Numbered from the stretch's first letter, positions 35,098 through 42,323 are shown. The stretch is DNA of 42,323 bases from Bacteroidales bacterium (GCA_016291135.1 JAEFAE010000022.1:1-42323); one strand, 5' to 3'. Notes: generated by a model not told the origin, from the letters alone. Made by a program: numbers and translations.

Positions 35098-35721
35098 ATG
35101 ATTATCAAAGACGCCCGTTTCATCTCCAGCAACAACCGCTTCGAAAAGCTTCCCAAGGACAACAAGCCCGAGTATGCCTTCATCGGCCGTTCCAATGTGG
35201 GCAAGTCGTCGCTGATCAATGCTTTGGTGCAACGCAAGGGGTTGGCCAAGACTTCCTCCACGCCTGGAAAGACCATCGCCATCAACCATTTCCTGGTCAA
35301 CGACCAATGGTATCTGGTGGACTTGCCCGGCTATGGCTATGCCCAGCGCTCCAAGAAGTCGCGCGAGGAGTGGCGGGTCATGTTGGCCAACTATATCTCC
35401 CGCCGTCGTAACCTGCTCTATACCTTTGTGCTGGTCGACGCGCGCATCGAACCGCAAAACAGCGACCTGGGTTTCATGGAATGGCTGGGGGAGAACGGGA
35501 TTCCCTTCTGCATCGTCTTCACCAAGGCCGACAAGCTCAGCAACGCCGAATTGCAGTCGAATGTCGAGGCCTACAAGAAAAGGCTGATGGAAGACTGGGA
35601 GGAACTGCCGCCGCTGTTCATCACTTCGTCGGAGACCAAGCAAGGCCGCGAGGAGCTCCTCGACTTCATTGACCGTCAAAACAAGGAGCTTGACAACTAC
35701 ATGAAAACCAACGGACTTTGA
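35098..35721 (+). CDS. engB: Ribosome biogenesis GTP-binding protein YsxC/EngB
   Basis: Small GTPase needed for large-subunit ribosome assembly. It has 207 residues. G1 is GRSNVGKS (30-37), G3 is DLPGYGYA and G4 is TKADK. The segment SSTPGKT, typical of the family, lies in the switch I region. It begins 3 bases after the N-acyltransferase gene. The last about 10 residues (LDNYMKTNGL) extend past the conserved domain. Confidence 0.95.
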   Translation: MIIKDARFISSNNRFEKLPKDNKPEYAFIGRSNVGKSSLINALVQRKGLAKTSSTPGKTIAINHFLVNDQWYLVDLPGYGYAQRSKKSREEWRVMLANYISRRRNLLYTFVLVDARIEPQNSDLGFMEWLGENGIPFCIVFTKADKLSNAELQSNVEAYKKRLMEDWEELPPLFITSSETKQGREELLDFIDRQNKELDNYMKTNGL

Positions 35722-35784
35722 GGAAAGGAAAACGGAAAACACACCAATTCAAAATAACCTATTAACAACTAAACAACTACAGCT

Positions 35785-36033
35785 ATGTTAGCATCAATTC
35801 TCGTATCCTTAGCAATTGGAGCACTGGCCGGATTCATCGCCGGTAAGATCATGGGCAAAGGCATGGGCCTTTTGGTATGCATTCTCGTCGGTATTGTCGG
35901 CGGCGTCTTGGGCAGCTGGATTTTCGGCATGCTTGGCCTCGCTGCTAGCGGCACCTTCTGGGGCCGGCTCCTCGTGGGCACCCTCGGCGCCGTAGTGCTG
36001 CTGTTCATCCTCTCCCTGTTCAGGAAGAAATAA
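35785..36033 (+). CDS. Small membrane protein, Transgly_assoc (YeaQ/YmgE) family
   Basis: An 82-residue, very hydrophobic protein with three predicted transmembrane helices and repeated glycine motifs (GALAGFIAGKIMGKGMG, GIVGGVLGSWIFG), the pattern of the YeaQ/YmgE/transglycosylase-associated family. Members are often stress-induced, but their molecular role is unknown. The family's database name also contains 'GlsB', which is unrelated to the glycine-lipid enzyme upstream. It is followed by a strong terminator. Confidence 0.88.
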   Translation: MLASILVSLAIGALAGFIAGKIMGKGMGLLVCILVGIVGGVLGSWIFGMLGLAASGTFWGRLLVGTLGAVVLLFILSLFRKK

Positions 36034-36055
36034 GTGCTTTTCAAAGGAATGACTA

Positions 36056-36091
36056 AAGGGGCGCCTCGGAAGGGGCGCCCCTTGCTTTTTT
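36056..36091 (+). terminator. Rho-independent terminator
   Basis: AAGGGGCGCC and GGCGCCCCTT form a 10-bp perfect stem with an 8-base loop, followed by GCTTTTTT. It lies 22 bases after the YeaQ-like gene and ahead of the convergent mutS2 end. Confidence 0.88.
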
Positions 36092-36127
36092 ACCCCGGCG
36101 GGGTTGTGTTTTGACTGGGTGAGGGGG

Positions 36128-38521
36128 TTATCGCAGCTGGATCCTGGTGATGCCTGCACCGCCGGTCTCAAGGGAGGCATCGGCGAAATGCGCCACGTCG
36201 TGGTCGCGGCTAAGGAACGCGCGGATCAGCTTGCGAAGGATGCCGTTGCCCTTGCCATGCAAGATACTTACTTCTTTGATACTCAATAGCTTGGCTTCGT
36301 CGAGGTATTTCGCCACGTTGTCCAGCGCCTCTTCGGCACGTTGTCCGCGGACGTCGAGGGTGAGGTCGAAATGCTCCGCTTTCTCGCTGAGGTCGTCGGC
36401 CAGTCCCGATTGCCATTTCCTGAGGGCCTTGCGTCCTTCGGCGCGGCTCACCTTGCGGAGCTTGTCGGGGGTGGTACGCAGCTTCACCGCATCGAAGAGC
36501 ACGGTGGCGTCGGTATCGCTGATGGCCACCAACTCGCCCACGATCTCCATCTCGTCGATGCACACCGTGTCGCCCACCTTCAAGGGCGTATCGGCTTCCA
36601 CCTTCTTGGGCTTGGGCTCGGTGGCCTTCCGGGCGGTCTCGGCGATTTCTTCCTTGGTCTTTTTCAGCTCCTGTCGCACCTCTTTGGTGCGCTCCTTCTC
36701 GGCCTGAGCCTCCTTGATTTCCTTGATGGTAAGCTCGATGCGGCTGTTGGCCTTGTCGATGAGCTCCTGGGCCTCGTCGGCAGCCTCGCGGAGGTATTGT
36801 TTCTTCTTGCTTTCCAGTTCGTTGAGCAGTTTCTTGTATTTGTCCACCACCTCGCTGAGCAGGGTGTCGGCCACCTGAAGGTCGCGTTCTTTCTTGCGGA
36901 GGGCTTTCTTGTCGACCTCGAGTTGCTGCAGCTGCTGTTCAAACTTCAGATGTTGCTCGCCCGTGATGTGGGTGGCGTCGTCCAGGATGTGCTGGGGGAA
37001 GCCGATCTTACGGGCGATCTCGAAGGCGAAGGAGCTGCCAGGCTTGCCGGTGACCATGATGTACATGGGCTGCATGAACTTGGTGTCGAACAGCATGGCG
37101 CCGTTGACGATGCCCTCGTGGTGGTCGGCCAGCAGCTTGAGGTTGGCATAGTGGGTGGTGACGATGCCGAAGGTCTTTTTCTTGTTGAGTTCCAATAGGA
37201 TGGCTTCGGCGATGGCGCCGCCCAGCTGGGGTTCCGTGCCCGTCCCGAACTCGTCGATGAGGAATAGGGAACGCTGGTCGGCGTGTTCCAGCAGCACCTT
37301 CATGTTACGCAAGTGTGAGCTGTAGGTGGAGAGGTCGTCGAGGATGCTCTGCTCGTCGCCGATGTCGATGAACAGACTTTCGAACAGGCCGCATTCGGAA
37401 TCCACGTGCATGGGCACACAGAGCCCGCATTGCAGCATGTATTGGATGAGTCCGGTGGTCTTGAGGCAGACCGACTTGCCGCCGGCATTGGGGCCTGAGA
37501 TCACCAGGATGCGGGACGTCTCGTCCATGTCGAGGTCCAAGGGTACGATCTGCTTGCCTTGCGACTTGAGTTTCTGCTCCAAGACGGGATGGCGCGCCTG
37601 GATCCAATGGAAGCAGGGCTTCTCGTGGATGACGGGCTTCACGCCGCCGAGGTCCTTGCATAACAGCGCCTTGGCCCGGATAAAGTCGAGTTGGCCAAGC
37701 AGGTCCCATGCCTTCCACAAGTCGGGCAGGAAGGGGCGGATGCGGTCGGTGAACTGGGTGAGGATGCGCTGGATCTCTCTCCGTTCGGCATACTCCAGCT
37801 CTTTGATCTCGTTGGAGGTCTCCACGATCTCGGCAGGTTCGATGTAGACGGTCTGTCCAGTGGCCGACTCGTCGTGGACGAAGCCCTTGAGGGCGCGTTT
37901 GTCGCCGGCATGGACGGGGATGACCATGCGTCCGTCGCGGATGGTGAGTTCCGCCTTGGGATCGACCCATCCTGAGGTCTTGGCGTCGCTCATGATCTGG
38001 CGGATGCGTCGTTCGATGCCTCCTTGCTTGCGTTGGATGCTACGGCGGATCTCCATCAGCTCGGGCGAGGCGTTGTCGGGCATCTCGCCTTTGTCATCGA
38101 CGAGGCGGTTGGCCTCGCTGAACACGATGGGGTCGACTTCGATGCCGTCGGTGAGGGCGCAGAGCTCAGGATAGTCTGCGCGGGCCTCGCTCTGTCCGAA
38201 CTTCAGGATATAGCTGAGGGCGTTGAGCGAGGGCTTGAGGGCGAACAGGTCTTCCAATCGGATGCTCGTCCCCGGGATCTTGATATGTTGGAACGCTTCG
38301 CGCAGGTCGTGGTAGTCCCGTACCGGGAAAGGCACGCCGTTTTGCAGCAGCTGTACGAACTCCATGGTCTGGTTGAGGCTCCGCTCGATGGCTTCGCGAT
38401 GGGTGCTGAAGTCCATCGTCTCGGCGCGTTCCAGTCCCATGGCACTGATGCAGTGCCCTTTGACGGCTTCCCGTATGTGGGTGAAACCGATCTTCTGCTC
38501 GAAGCGTTCCGGATAGATCAT
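36128..38521 (-). CDS. mutS2: Endonuclease MutS2
   Basis: MutS-family ATPase with a C-terminal Smr nuclease domain; MutS2 proteins act on recombination intermediates or on collided ribosomes, depending on species. It has 797 residues, the normal length. The Walker A motif GPNAGGKS is at 343-350. A long coiled-coil insert (about 510-640, rich in K, E and Q) follows the ATPase core. The Smr domain begins at about residue 718 with LDVRGQRAEEAL and contains HGKGNGILR. The MutS mismatch-reading domain is absent, as expected for MutS2. Confidence 0.96.
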   Translation of the reverse strand: MIYPERFEQKIGFTHIREAVKGHCISAMGLERAETMDFSTHREAIERSLNQTMEFVQLLQNGVPFPVRDYHDLREAFQHIKIPGTSIRLEDLFALKPSLNALSYILKFGQSEARADYPELCALTDGIEVDPIVFSEANRLVDDKGEMPDNASPELMEIRRSIQRKQGGIERRIRQIMSDAKTSGWVDPKAELTIRDGRMVIPVHAGDKRALKGFVHDESATGQTVYIEPAEIVETSNEIKELEYAERREIQRILTQFTDRIRPFLPDLWKAWDLLGQLDFIRAKALLCKDLGGVKPVIHEKPCFHWIQARHPVLEQKLKSQGKQIVPLDLDMDETSRILVISGPNAGGKSVCLKTTGLIQYMLQCGLCVPMHVDSECGLFESLFIDIGDEQSILDDLSTYSSHLRNMKVLLEHADQRSLFLIDEFGTGTEPQLGGAIAEAILLELNKKKTFGIVTTHYANLKLLADHHEGIVNGAMLFDTKFMQPMYIMVTGKPGSSFAFEIARKIGFPQHILDDATHITGEQHLKFEQQLQQLEVDKKALRKKERDLQVADTLLSEVVDKYKKLLNELESKKKQYLREAADEAQELIDKANSRIELTIKEIKEAQAEKERTKEVRQELKKTKEEIAETARKATEPKPKKVEADTPLKVGDTVCIDEMEIVGELVAISDTDATVLFDAVKLRTTPDKLRKVSRAEGRKALRKWQSGLADDLSEKAEHFDLTLDVRGQRAEEALDNVAKYLDEAKLLSIKEVSILHGKGNGILRKLIRAFLSRDHDVAHFADASLETGGAGITRIQLR

Positions 38522-38557
38522 GTTGTGATGACGCTATTTTGTTGGGGCTGTGCTGAA

Positions 38558-39064
38558 TCAATTGAAACCGAAGCCACGGAGAATGGTCTGCACGCGCTCG
38601 TCGTTGGGATCGTCGATATCTTCAGAGCCAACGCGGACGGCCAGTTTGCGGTCGGGGTTGTAGGTGAAGAAGGACAACTTGTATTTCCCGACGTTGGGGA
38701 TGACTTTCCAGGTATAATCGCCGGTGACGATGTCTTCCAAATAATCTCCAGCGGGATATTTGGTGAGGAATTGGTCATAGTCCTCCTCAGTCCAGTCCTT
38801 GATATTGAAGTCGGACCAGTCTTCCACGTATTCGATCCCCATCTCAGAGTAGGCGTTGCTGACTTTCCATCCCTCGTTGGGAAGATTCAGGTGCCAGTCG
38901 TAGTGGTCCCAAAGGGTGGTCTCTTCGACGGCGGGTTCTTCCACGACGGTCTCTTCGACGGCGGGTTCGTTCTGGGCTTGTTGGTTGTCGGTCTTGGTGT
39001 TGTTGTTGCCGCAAGCGGTAAACAGCATGGCAGCGGCGGCTGCAATCATAAATGCTTTTTTCAT
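38558..39064 (-). CDS. Predicted lipoprotein, function unknown
   Basis: A 168-residue protein with a lipoprotein signal (MKKAFMIAAAAAMLFTAC, C18). A low-complexity acidic linker follows, containing a duplicated AVEET/VVEEP unit encoded by a 21-bp direct repeat (38918-38938 and 38948-38968). The remaining about 115 residues form a globular domain rich in Trp, Tyr and Asp, with no recognised family. A consensus promoter box lies 31 bases upstream. mutS2 starts 36 bases downstream and may share the transcript. Confidence 0.8.
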   Translation of the reverse strand: MKKAFMIAAAAAMLFTACGNNNTKTDNQQAQNEPAVEETVVEEPAVEETTLWDHYDWHLNLPNEGWKVSNAYSEMGIEYVEDWSDFNIKDWTEEDYDQFLTKYPAGDYLEDIVTGDYTWKVIPNVGKYKLSFFTYNPDRKLAVRVGSEDIDDPNDERVQTILRGFGFN

Positions 39065-39094
39065 TTTAAAATGGTATTAGGGTTTTTGCGGGCG

Positions 39095-39102
39095 CAAAGA
39101 TA
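39095..39102 (-). promoter_or_regulatory. -7 promoter box for the lipoprotein gene
   Basis: TATCTTTG followed by CGCC on the minus strand matches the Bacteroidota consensus, 30 bases before the lipoprotein ATG. Confidence 0.75.
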
Positions 39103-39113
39103 AGATTTTTTTT

Positions 39114-39141
39114 GTTCCTTTTGGCTTGACCCAAAAGGAAC
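39114..39141. repeat. Hairpin repeat (GTTCCTTTTGG / CCAAAAGGAAC)
   Basis: An 11-bp perfect inverted repeat with a 6-base loop, followed by CGAAAAGGTCAAGGCCAAAAAC. It resembles short palindromic repeats common in Bacteroidota intergenic regions. No T-run follows on the minus strand, so it is not a standard terminator for the nuclease gene. Confidence 0.6.
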
Positions 39142-39195
39142 CGAAAAGGTCAAGGCCAAAAACATCGGCCCACCGCACAGCCCGTTACGGTGAGT

Positions 39196-39260
39196 CGTCA
39201 TTGCGAGAACCCCGGAGGGCTCACCGACTATAGGGAGGTAACGAACGACGAAGCAATCCA
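39196..39260. repeat. REP-like element (CGTCATTGCGAG ... GAAGCAATCC)
   Basis: Its two ends, CGTCATTGCGAG and GAAGCAATCC, contain ATTGC/GCAAT inverted arms and resemble a palindromic repeat type seen between genes in many bacterial phyla. It ends 5 bases from the stop codon of the DUF262-HNH gene, at the boundary between core and accessory DNA. Confidence 0.65.
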
Positions 39261-39264
39261 CAAA

Positions 39265-40356
39265 CTACTTTCCGCTCTTTCGTCGGTTACATTCCCGGCA
39301 GAGCATCTGGCAGTTTTCTGCGATGGTGCGCCCACCATCATGCCATGGGGTGATGTGGTCGGCTTCCATTTGAGAGAGCTCGAAATGCTGGCCGCAATCG
39401 GCACAGAAACCCATTTGTCTTTCGTAAGCCGACAGTTTCTGCGCATCGGTGAAGGCACGGATAGACAAATGCTTTTCTTTGCGAGTGAGAATGTAAGGAT
39501 AAATACCCGTCTTTTTGGTCACGTCATCATCGAGGATGAGGCGCTTTACCTCTTCATCGACCTTGTTGTAGTCGATCACTTCATCCTTGTATTGTTTAAA
39601 AAGAATACCCCACTCAACGCCTTTCATGATCTTCTTACGTTCTTTGGTCGGACGGAACGTAGTGTCAACCCAGGTGATGACCGATTGGAAGAACTGCCAC
39701 AAGGGTGCAGCGTTCACATCGTGCTGATGGTTCGACATATAGAGTTCTATGTTGCCGTCCGAGATCCAGTCAATGGCGGTCTCCAAATAATCCTGGCGAA
39801 TGGCCGATCCCGTGAGGTAGTCGCTGCCGATTTTCGCTGCGGGGCATCCGTTCTTGCTAAAATAGCGTTTGGCGTCGGACACCCAAGGCCCGGCATACAC
39901 CGCGTTGCGCAACTCCTGATTTGTAAGTTCCTCACCTGCAATGTTGATGGTCTTGAACCATTTCAACTTTTCACTATCGGTACCGCTACAGATGTAAACC
40001 TGCAACTCATAGTTGAGAATCTGATCTTGTTCGTCTTGTTGGAGATTATGAAAATAGCGGAAGTCGAAAGCAAAGTCGCCGTTGACGTATTGGCAGATAC
40101 TGATGGTGCGCTGCTGCCCGTCAATGATCTCGAAGGTGCCATCTTCACGCACTGCCCAATACATCACATTGAGCGGGAAACCCTGCGTGAGCGTATCGAT
40201 GACGGCATCGCGCTGTTTCTCCTTATAGACGAATTCGCGTTGGAATGGTGGACGCACATCAAGTTTACCGCCGTAGGCGCGCACGCCGTTTTCGTTATTG
40301 TCCACATAGCCATTGGTGAGGTCACGGACGGTGATATGGTGCAGTTCTATCTTCAT
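39265..40356 (-). CDS. DUF262 and HNH nuclease domain protein
   Basis: A 363-residue protein. The N-terminal DUF262 (ParB/GmrS-like) domain has VRPPFQREFVY and DGQQRT (79-84), motifs linked to nucleotide use in this family. The C-terminal end is an HNH nuclease domain: C318-x2-C321, the ADHITPW motif (D333, H334), N348 and C353-x2-C356 of a zinc-bound beta-beta-alpha fold. It overlaps the methyltransferase gene by 4 bases (ATGA), so both are translated together. DUF262 occurs in the modification-dependent nuclease GmrSD, but there it pairs with DUF1524. A restriction role beside a methyltransferase is inferred. Confidence 0.85.
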   Translation of the reverse strand: MKIELHHITVRDLTNGYVDNNENGVRAYGGKLDVRPPFQREFVYKEKQRDAVIDTLTQGFPLNVMYWAVREDGTFEIIDGQQRTISICQYVNGDFAFDFRYFHNLQQDEQDQILNYELQVYICSGTDSEKLKWFKTINIAGEELTNQELRNAVYAGPWVSDAKRYFSKNGCPAAKIGSDYLTGSAIRQDYLETAIDWISDGNIELYMSNHQHDVNAAPLWQFFQSVITWVDTTFRPTKERKKIMKGVEWGILFKQYKDEVIDYNKVDEEVKRLILDDDVTKKTGIYPYILTRKEKHLSIRAFTDAQKLSAYERQMGFCADCGQHFELSQMEADHITPWHDGGRTIAENCQMLCRECNRRKSGK

Positions 40357-41531
40357 GGTTTATTATATTTTGCTTGTTCTTCAGCTGCCATTGGAAGCTT
40401 GGATTCTTGTTGTTGATATTCAATAGGTTGACGGCGACGGATAAATATCCTCTGATAAACCACATGTGCATATCCATCCTTGTCTAACAGATATGGATTT
40501 TGTATTCTCCATGTCTTATCCTGCTTTTTAAAATTGTCAGCCATTTCTTTTGTTGGCGGAGTATAGAAGGTACATTCTGCTTCCGCCCACTCAATATCTC
40601 CTCCTCGCCATATAATCTCAAACTGGTTCGGATTGTATTTATCAAGAAATGTCACAGGAACTCCCATAGCTCCATAATAGTCACAAGGTATATCTTTATA
40701 TGAGTCCACATTTATAGCATCGTAATTATCGTATTTGGGATAATCTTCTGGCGAATATTTTTTATACAAGATAATATCTTCATTATGCTTCGATACTGGT
40801 AGATTTGTATACCAACAAGATGTTGAAACACGAGCAATTTTTTTACCGTTTTCGATATGATGATATTTTTCAAAGCTATCCAGCACATAAAAAAACATCC
40901 CTACATTGAAATTCGTGTAACCTGTTCTGATCTGATCTTTTTGAAACAATCCAAATATCTCTTTACAGGCTAATGAATTAGTATTGCCAATAATCACATA
41001 TTGTTTTTGATATTTTACCAACAATGCAACATATTCTCTAAATAAAGAAAATGGCGGATTCGTTACAACAATATCAGCTTCTTTGAGCAATTCCACACAT
41101 TCTGGCGAACGAAAATCGCCGTTGCCTTTCAAACGCGACAACACATTCTTGTCATTTTGAATCAAATATTGCACATCAGTAAGATTCACTGCACCGTCAC
41201 TATTATAATCCTTAACTTCTGTAATTTCTACTTTATATGCAATCTTCTTAGGTTCTTCACCCATGTCATCAAAAAGCAAAGGAAGCTCATCACCAGCAAT
41301 AGGCGAACCATTATAGCATGTCGCTATCAGTTTTTTCAAACCGAAAAAGTTGAAATTCAGTGCAAAAAATTTGAAGAAATTACTTTCGTATGGATCATCG
41401 CAATTACAAAAAACCACTTTATCCTTGAAATACGGCTTATAATACTTGAGTTCTTTCGAAATATCACCTAATTGAGTGTAGAATTCATCTTTTTTAGCAC
41501 GCTTTGCATTCGTTAAGTCAACTCTCGCCAT
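40353..41531 (-). CDS. EcoRI-family adenine-specific DNA methyltransferase
   Basis: A 392-residue N6-adenine methyltransferase resembling M.EcoRI. The catalytic motif NPPF is at residues 158-161 (IVVTNPPFSLFREYV), and an N-terminal block KDEFYTQLGDISKELKYY is typical of this family. An insert at about 106-125 (DYNSDGAVNLTDVQYL) looks like a calcium-loop/dockerin repeat. The gene is clearly more A+T-rich than the rest of the window, suggesting recent transfer. No EcoRI-like endonuclease gene is present; the coupled gene is the DUF262-HNH protein. Recognition sequence cannot be read from this. Confidence 0.88.
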   Translation of the reverse strand: MARVDLTNAKRAKKDEFYTQLGDISKELKYYKPYFKDKVVFCNCDDPYESNFFKFFALNFNFFGLKKLIATCYNGSPIAGDELPLLFDDMGEEPKKIAYKVEITEVKDYNSDGAVNLTDVQYLIQNDKNVLSRLKGNGDFRSPECVELLKEADIVVTNPPFSLFREYVALLVKYQKQYVIIGNTNSLACKEIFGLFQKDQIRTGYTNFNVGMFFYVLDSFEKYHHIENGKKIARVSTSCWYTNLPVSKHNEDIILYKKYSPEDYPKYDNYDAINVDSYKDIPCDYYGAMGVPVTFLDKYNPNQFEIIWRGGDIEWAEAECTFYTPPTKEMADNFKKQDKTWRIQNPYLLDKDGYAHVVYQRIFIRRRQPIEYQQQESKLPMAAEEQAKYNKP

Positions 41532-41534
41532 ATT

Positions 41535-41561
41535 GATTGATAGTTTTGCACGCTATCAATC
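41535..41561. other. Inverted repeat upstream of the methyltransferase gene
   Basis: GATTGATAG and CTATCAATC form a perfect 9-bp stem with a 9-base loop, starting 4 bases before the methyltransferase ATG. It could be an operator, or a hairpin controlling ribosome access. It also embeds a plus-strand promoter-like box. Confidence 0.65.
41541..41548 (+). promoter_or_regulatory. -7 promoter-like box for the structured RNA
   Basis: TAGTTTTG on the plus strand fits TAnnTTTG and would start transcription near 41555, just ahead of the structured stretch. It lies inside the inverted repeat at 41535-41561, so a protein bound there could repress both directions. Confidence 0.4.
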
Positions 41562-41565
41562 CGCC

Positions 41566-41775
41566 AACGCAAAAAGGAAGGTGCAAGCCCCTTATTGCGT
41601 TTAGCTGAGAGGCGGCCTCGGACGGAAACCTCTACAAGTAAACAAGTTGCCTGCACCTAATCGGCACAAGCATTGCATTATTCTACTCGTGAGGTCTTCC
41701 TGTTGAAAGACTGCCAGATATTATTTCTGATTGTTTATTTCCAAATAGTTTCCGAGGCTCTTGGCTAAACGCGAA
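41566..41775 (+). ncRNA. Strongly structured non-coding stretch, candidate RNA
   Basis: There is no gene in 41532-41874. The stretch folds as a long rod: GCGTTTAGC (41597-41605) with GCTAAACGC (41764-41772); GAGAG (41607-41611) with CTCTT (41758-41762); CCTCGGA (41616-41622) with TCCGAGG (41751-41757); GGAAA (41624-41628) with TTTCC (41738-41742); TAAACAA (41639-41645) with TTGTTTA (41731-41737). Small hairpins cap it (41648-41666, 41694-41711, 41715-41729). Several pairs are G-U only on the plus strand, favouring a plus-strand RNA. A second stem, AACGCAA with TTGCGTT (41566-41601), competes with the closing stem. No known RNA family was recognised. The A/T-rich rest to 41874 shows nothing further. 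Confidence 0.5.
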
Positions 41776-41874
41776 ATAATAGCTAATGCTTTGTTTTATA
41801 ATATGTTAATAACTACTTCTTCTTTTTCTTAATATGTTTAATTCACAATCAAGTTCATTGGTATATTGTTCCAT

Positions 41875-42186
41875 TTAACTGGCTCTCTCATAAATCAAAA
41901 CCTTATCTTTTTCAGCCGATTCATGGATAATGGGAAGGAGCGTGCCATCGGTAACCAAATCAACCTTCCTGCCCAACAAGTCCTCCAAATCCAATGCAAT
42001 GCCGATATGCTTCAGCAAACTCACCCCTTTCCCGGTCTCCTGGTCGAAAACAACGAGGATGTCCACATCACTGTCAGGATGTTGCTCTCCTCTGGCGTAC
42101 GAGCCAAACAGCCATGCCTTCAACACGGGTTGGGTCTTGAAGTACTCGGCTATAAGCTGAATCATCATTGGGTTTTGCTCTTTCAT
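41875..42186 (-). CDS. MNT-type nucleotidyltransferase domain protein
   Basis: A 103-residue minimal nucleotidyltransferase of the DNA polymerase beta superfamily. The signature GSY (28-30) followed by D40 and D42 (DSDVDILV) gives the G-S-x10-D-x-D pattern. Such MntA-type proteins usually act as antitoxins that AMPylate a HEPN toxin encoded next to them. No HEPN gene follows here: the downstream 343 bases are non-coding. The frame is open to 42240, but the promoter box at 42215-42222 lies inside that extension, so the start at 42186 (MKEQNPMM) is chosen. Confidence 0.85.
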   Translation of the reverse strand: MKEQNPMMIQLIAEYFKTQPVLKAWLFGSYARGEQHPDSDVDILVVFDQETGKGVSLLKHIGIALDLEDLLGRKVDLVTDGTLLPIIHESAEKDKVLIYERAS

Positions 42187-42214
42187 TGCTACCAGTACAT
42201 AGGGTTTTATAGTG

Positions 42215-42222
42215 CAAAAATA
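42215..42222 (-). promoter_or_regulatory. -7 promoter box for the MNT gene
   Basis: TATTTTTG followed by CAC on the minus strand matches the consensus, 28 bases before the ATG at 42186. The last 83 bases of the window (42241-42323) show no feature. Confidence 0.65.
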
Positions 42223-42323
42223 ATCATTTTTTAAAACCACACTCTTAAATCCATTTTAAGATGGCAGAAAATCACGCATCCTAACCGCATTACGATCATC
42301 TTTTCGAACTGTTTCTGGTTTTT

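Noticed and set aside
36092..36110. Further copy of the dispersed hairpin repeat (CCCCGGCGGGG)
   Set aside because: Only a short palindromic core is shared; the flanking blocks found in the two real copies are absent.
41581..41660. TPP riboswitch (GGTGC and GCTGAGA are present)
   Set aside because: The second conserved half (CCTGATC...AATGCCAGCG-type block) is missing and no thiamine gene is nearby.
41597..41772. Integron attC site (GTTTAGC / GCTAAAC arms)
   Set aside because: The arms do not fit the RYYYAAC/GTTRRRY core sites in order or sequence, and no integrase is present.

Overview
The window looks like a chromosomal segment of a high-G+C Bacteroidales bacterium (phylum Bacteroidota). 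Evidence seen directly: Bacteroidota-type -7 promoter boxes (TAnnTTTG) in front of most transcription units, few Shine-Dalgarno sequences, a V/A-type ATPase operon containing a DUF2764 gene, a division/cell-wall (dcw) cluster in Bacteroidota order, and a FtsZ ending in the peptide LHDNVD. Genus cannot be fixed from sequence reading alone. Most of the window is G+C-rich and densely coding; the last 3 kb is A+T-richer and accessory. Layout: (1) 3-7079, plus strand: V-type ATPase operon (E partial, DUF2764, A, B, D, I, K). The proteolipid keeps the residues that bind Na+ in the Enterococcus hirae enzyme. (2) 7191-14682: a PagL-like outer-membrane acyloxyacyl hydrolase and cysS on the minus strand, then a small membrane protein, the threonine-degradation pair kbl plus SDR-type threonine dehydrogenase, a YitT-family membrane protein and a lipoprotein on the plus strand. 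(3) 14671-17648, minus strand: purN and a large secreted protein of unknown function. (4) 32992 down to 17766, minus strand: the dcw operon mraZ-rsmH-ftsL-ftsI-murE-mraY-(MurD C-domain)-ftsW-murG-murC-ftsQ-ftsA-ftsZ, with a clear promoter, three MraZ boxes at 10-bp period and a terminator after ftsZ. The murD position holds only a 182-residue protein resembling the third domain of MurD, and murF is absent. A 40-bp hairpin repeat is amplified about five-fold between ftsW and murG, and a diverged copy lies in the ATPase operon. (5) 33236-36033, plus strand: an acyltransferase pair resembling the glycine-lipid enzymes GlsA/GlsB, the ribosome-assembly GTPase YsxC/EngB and a small membrane protein. 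(6) 36128-39064, minus strand: mutS2 and a lipoprotein. (7) 39100-42323: accessory region with two dispersed repeats, an overlapping pair of genes (DUF262-HNH nuclease and EcoRI-family adenine methyltransferase), a strongly structured non-coding stretch of about 210 nt, and an orphan MNT nucleotidyltransferase. How they fit together: regions 1 and 4 are core energy and envelope machinery; region 5 adds membrane-lipid synthesis divergently from the dcw promoter; region 7 is a likely defence island. The candidates most worth attention are the standalone MurD C-domain, the methyltransferase/DUF262-HNH pair with its neighbouring structured RNA, and the hairpin array inside the dcw operon.
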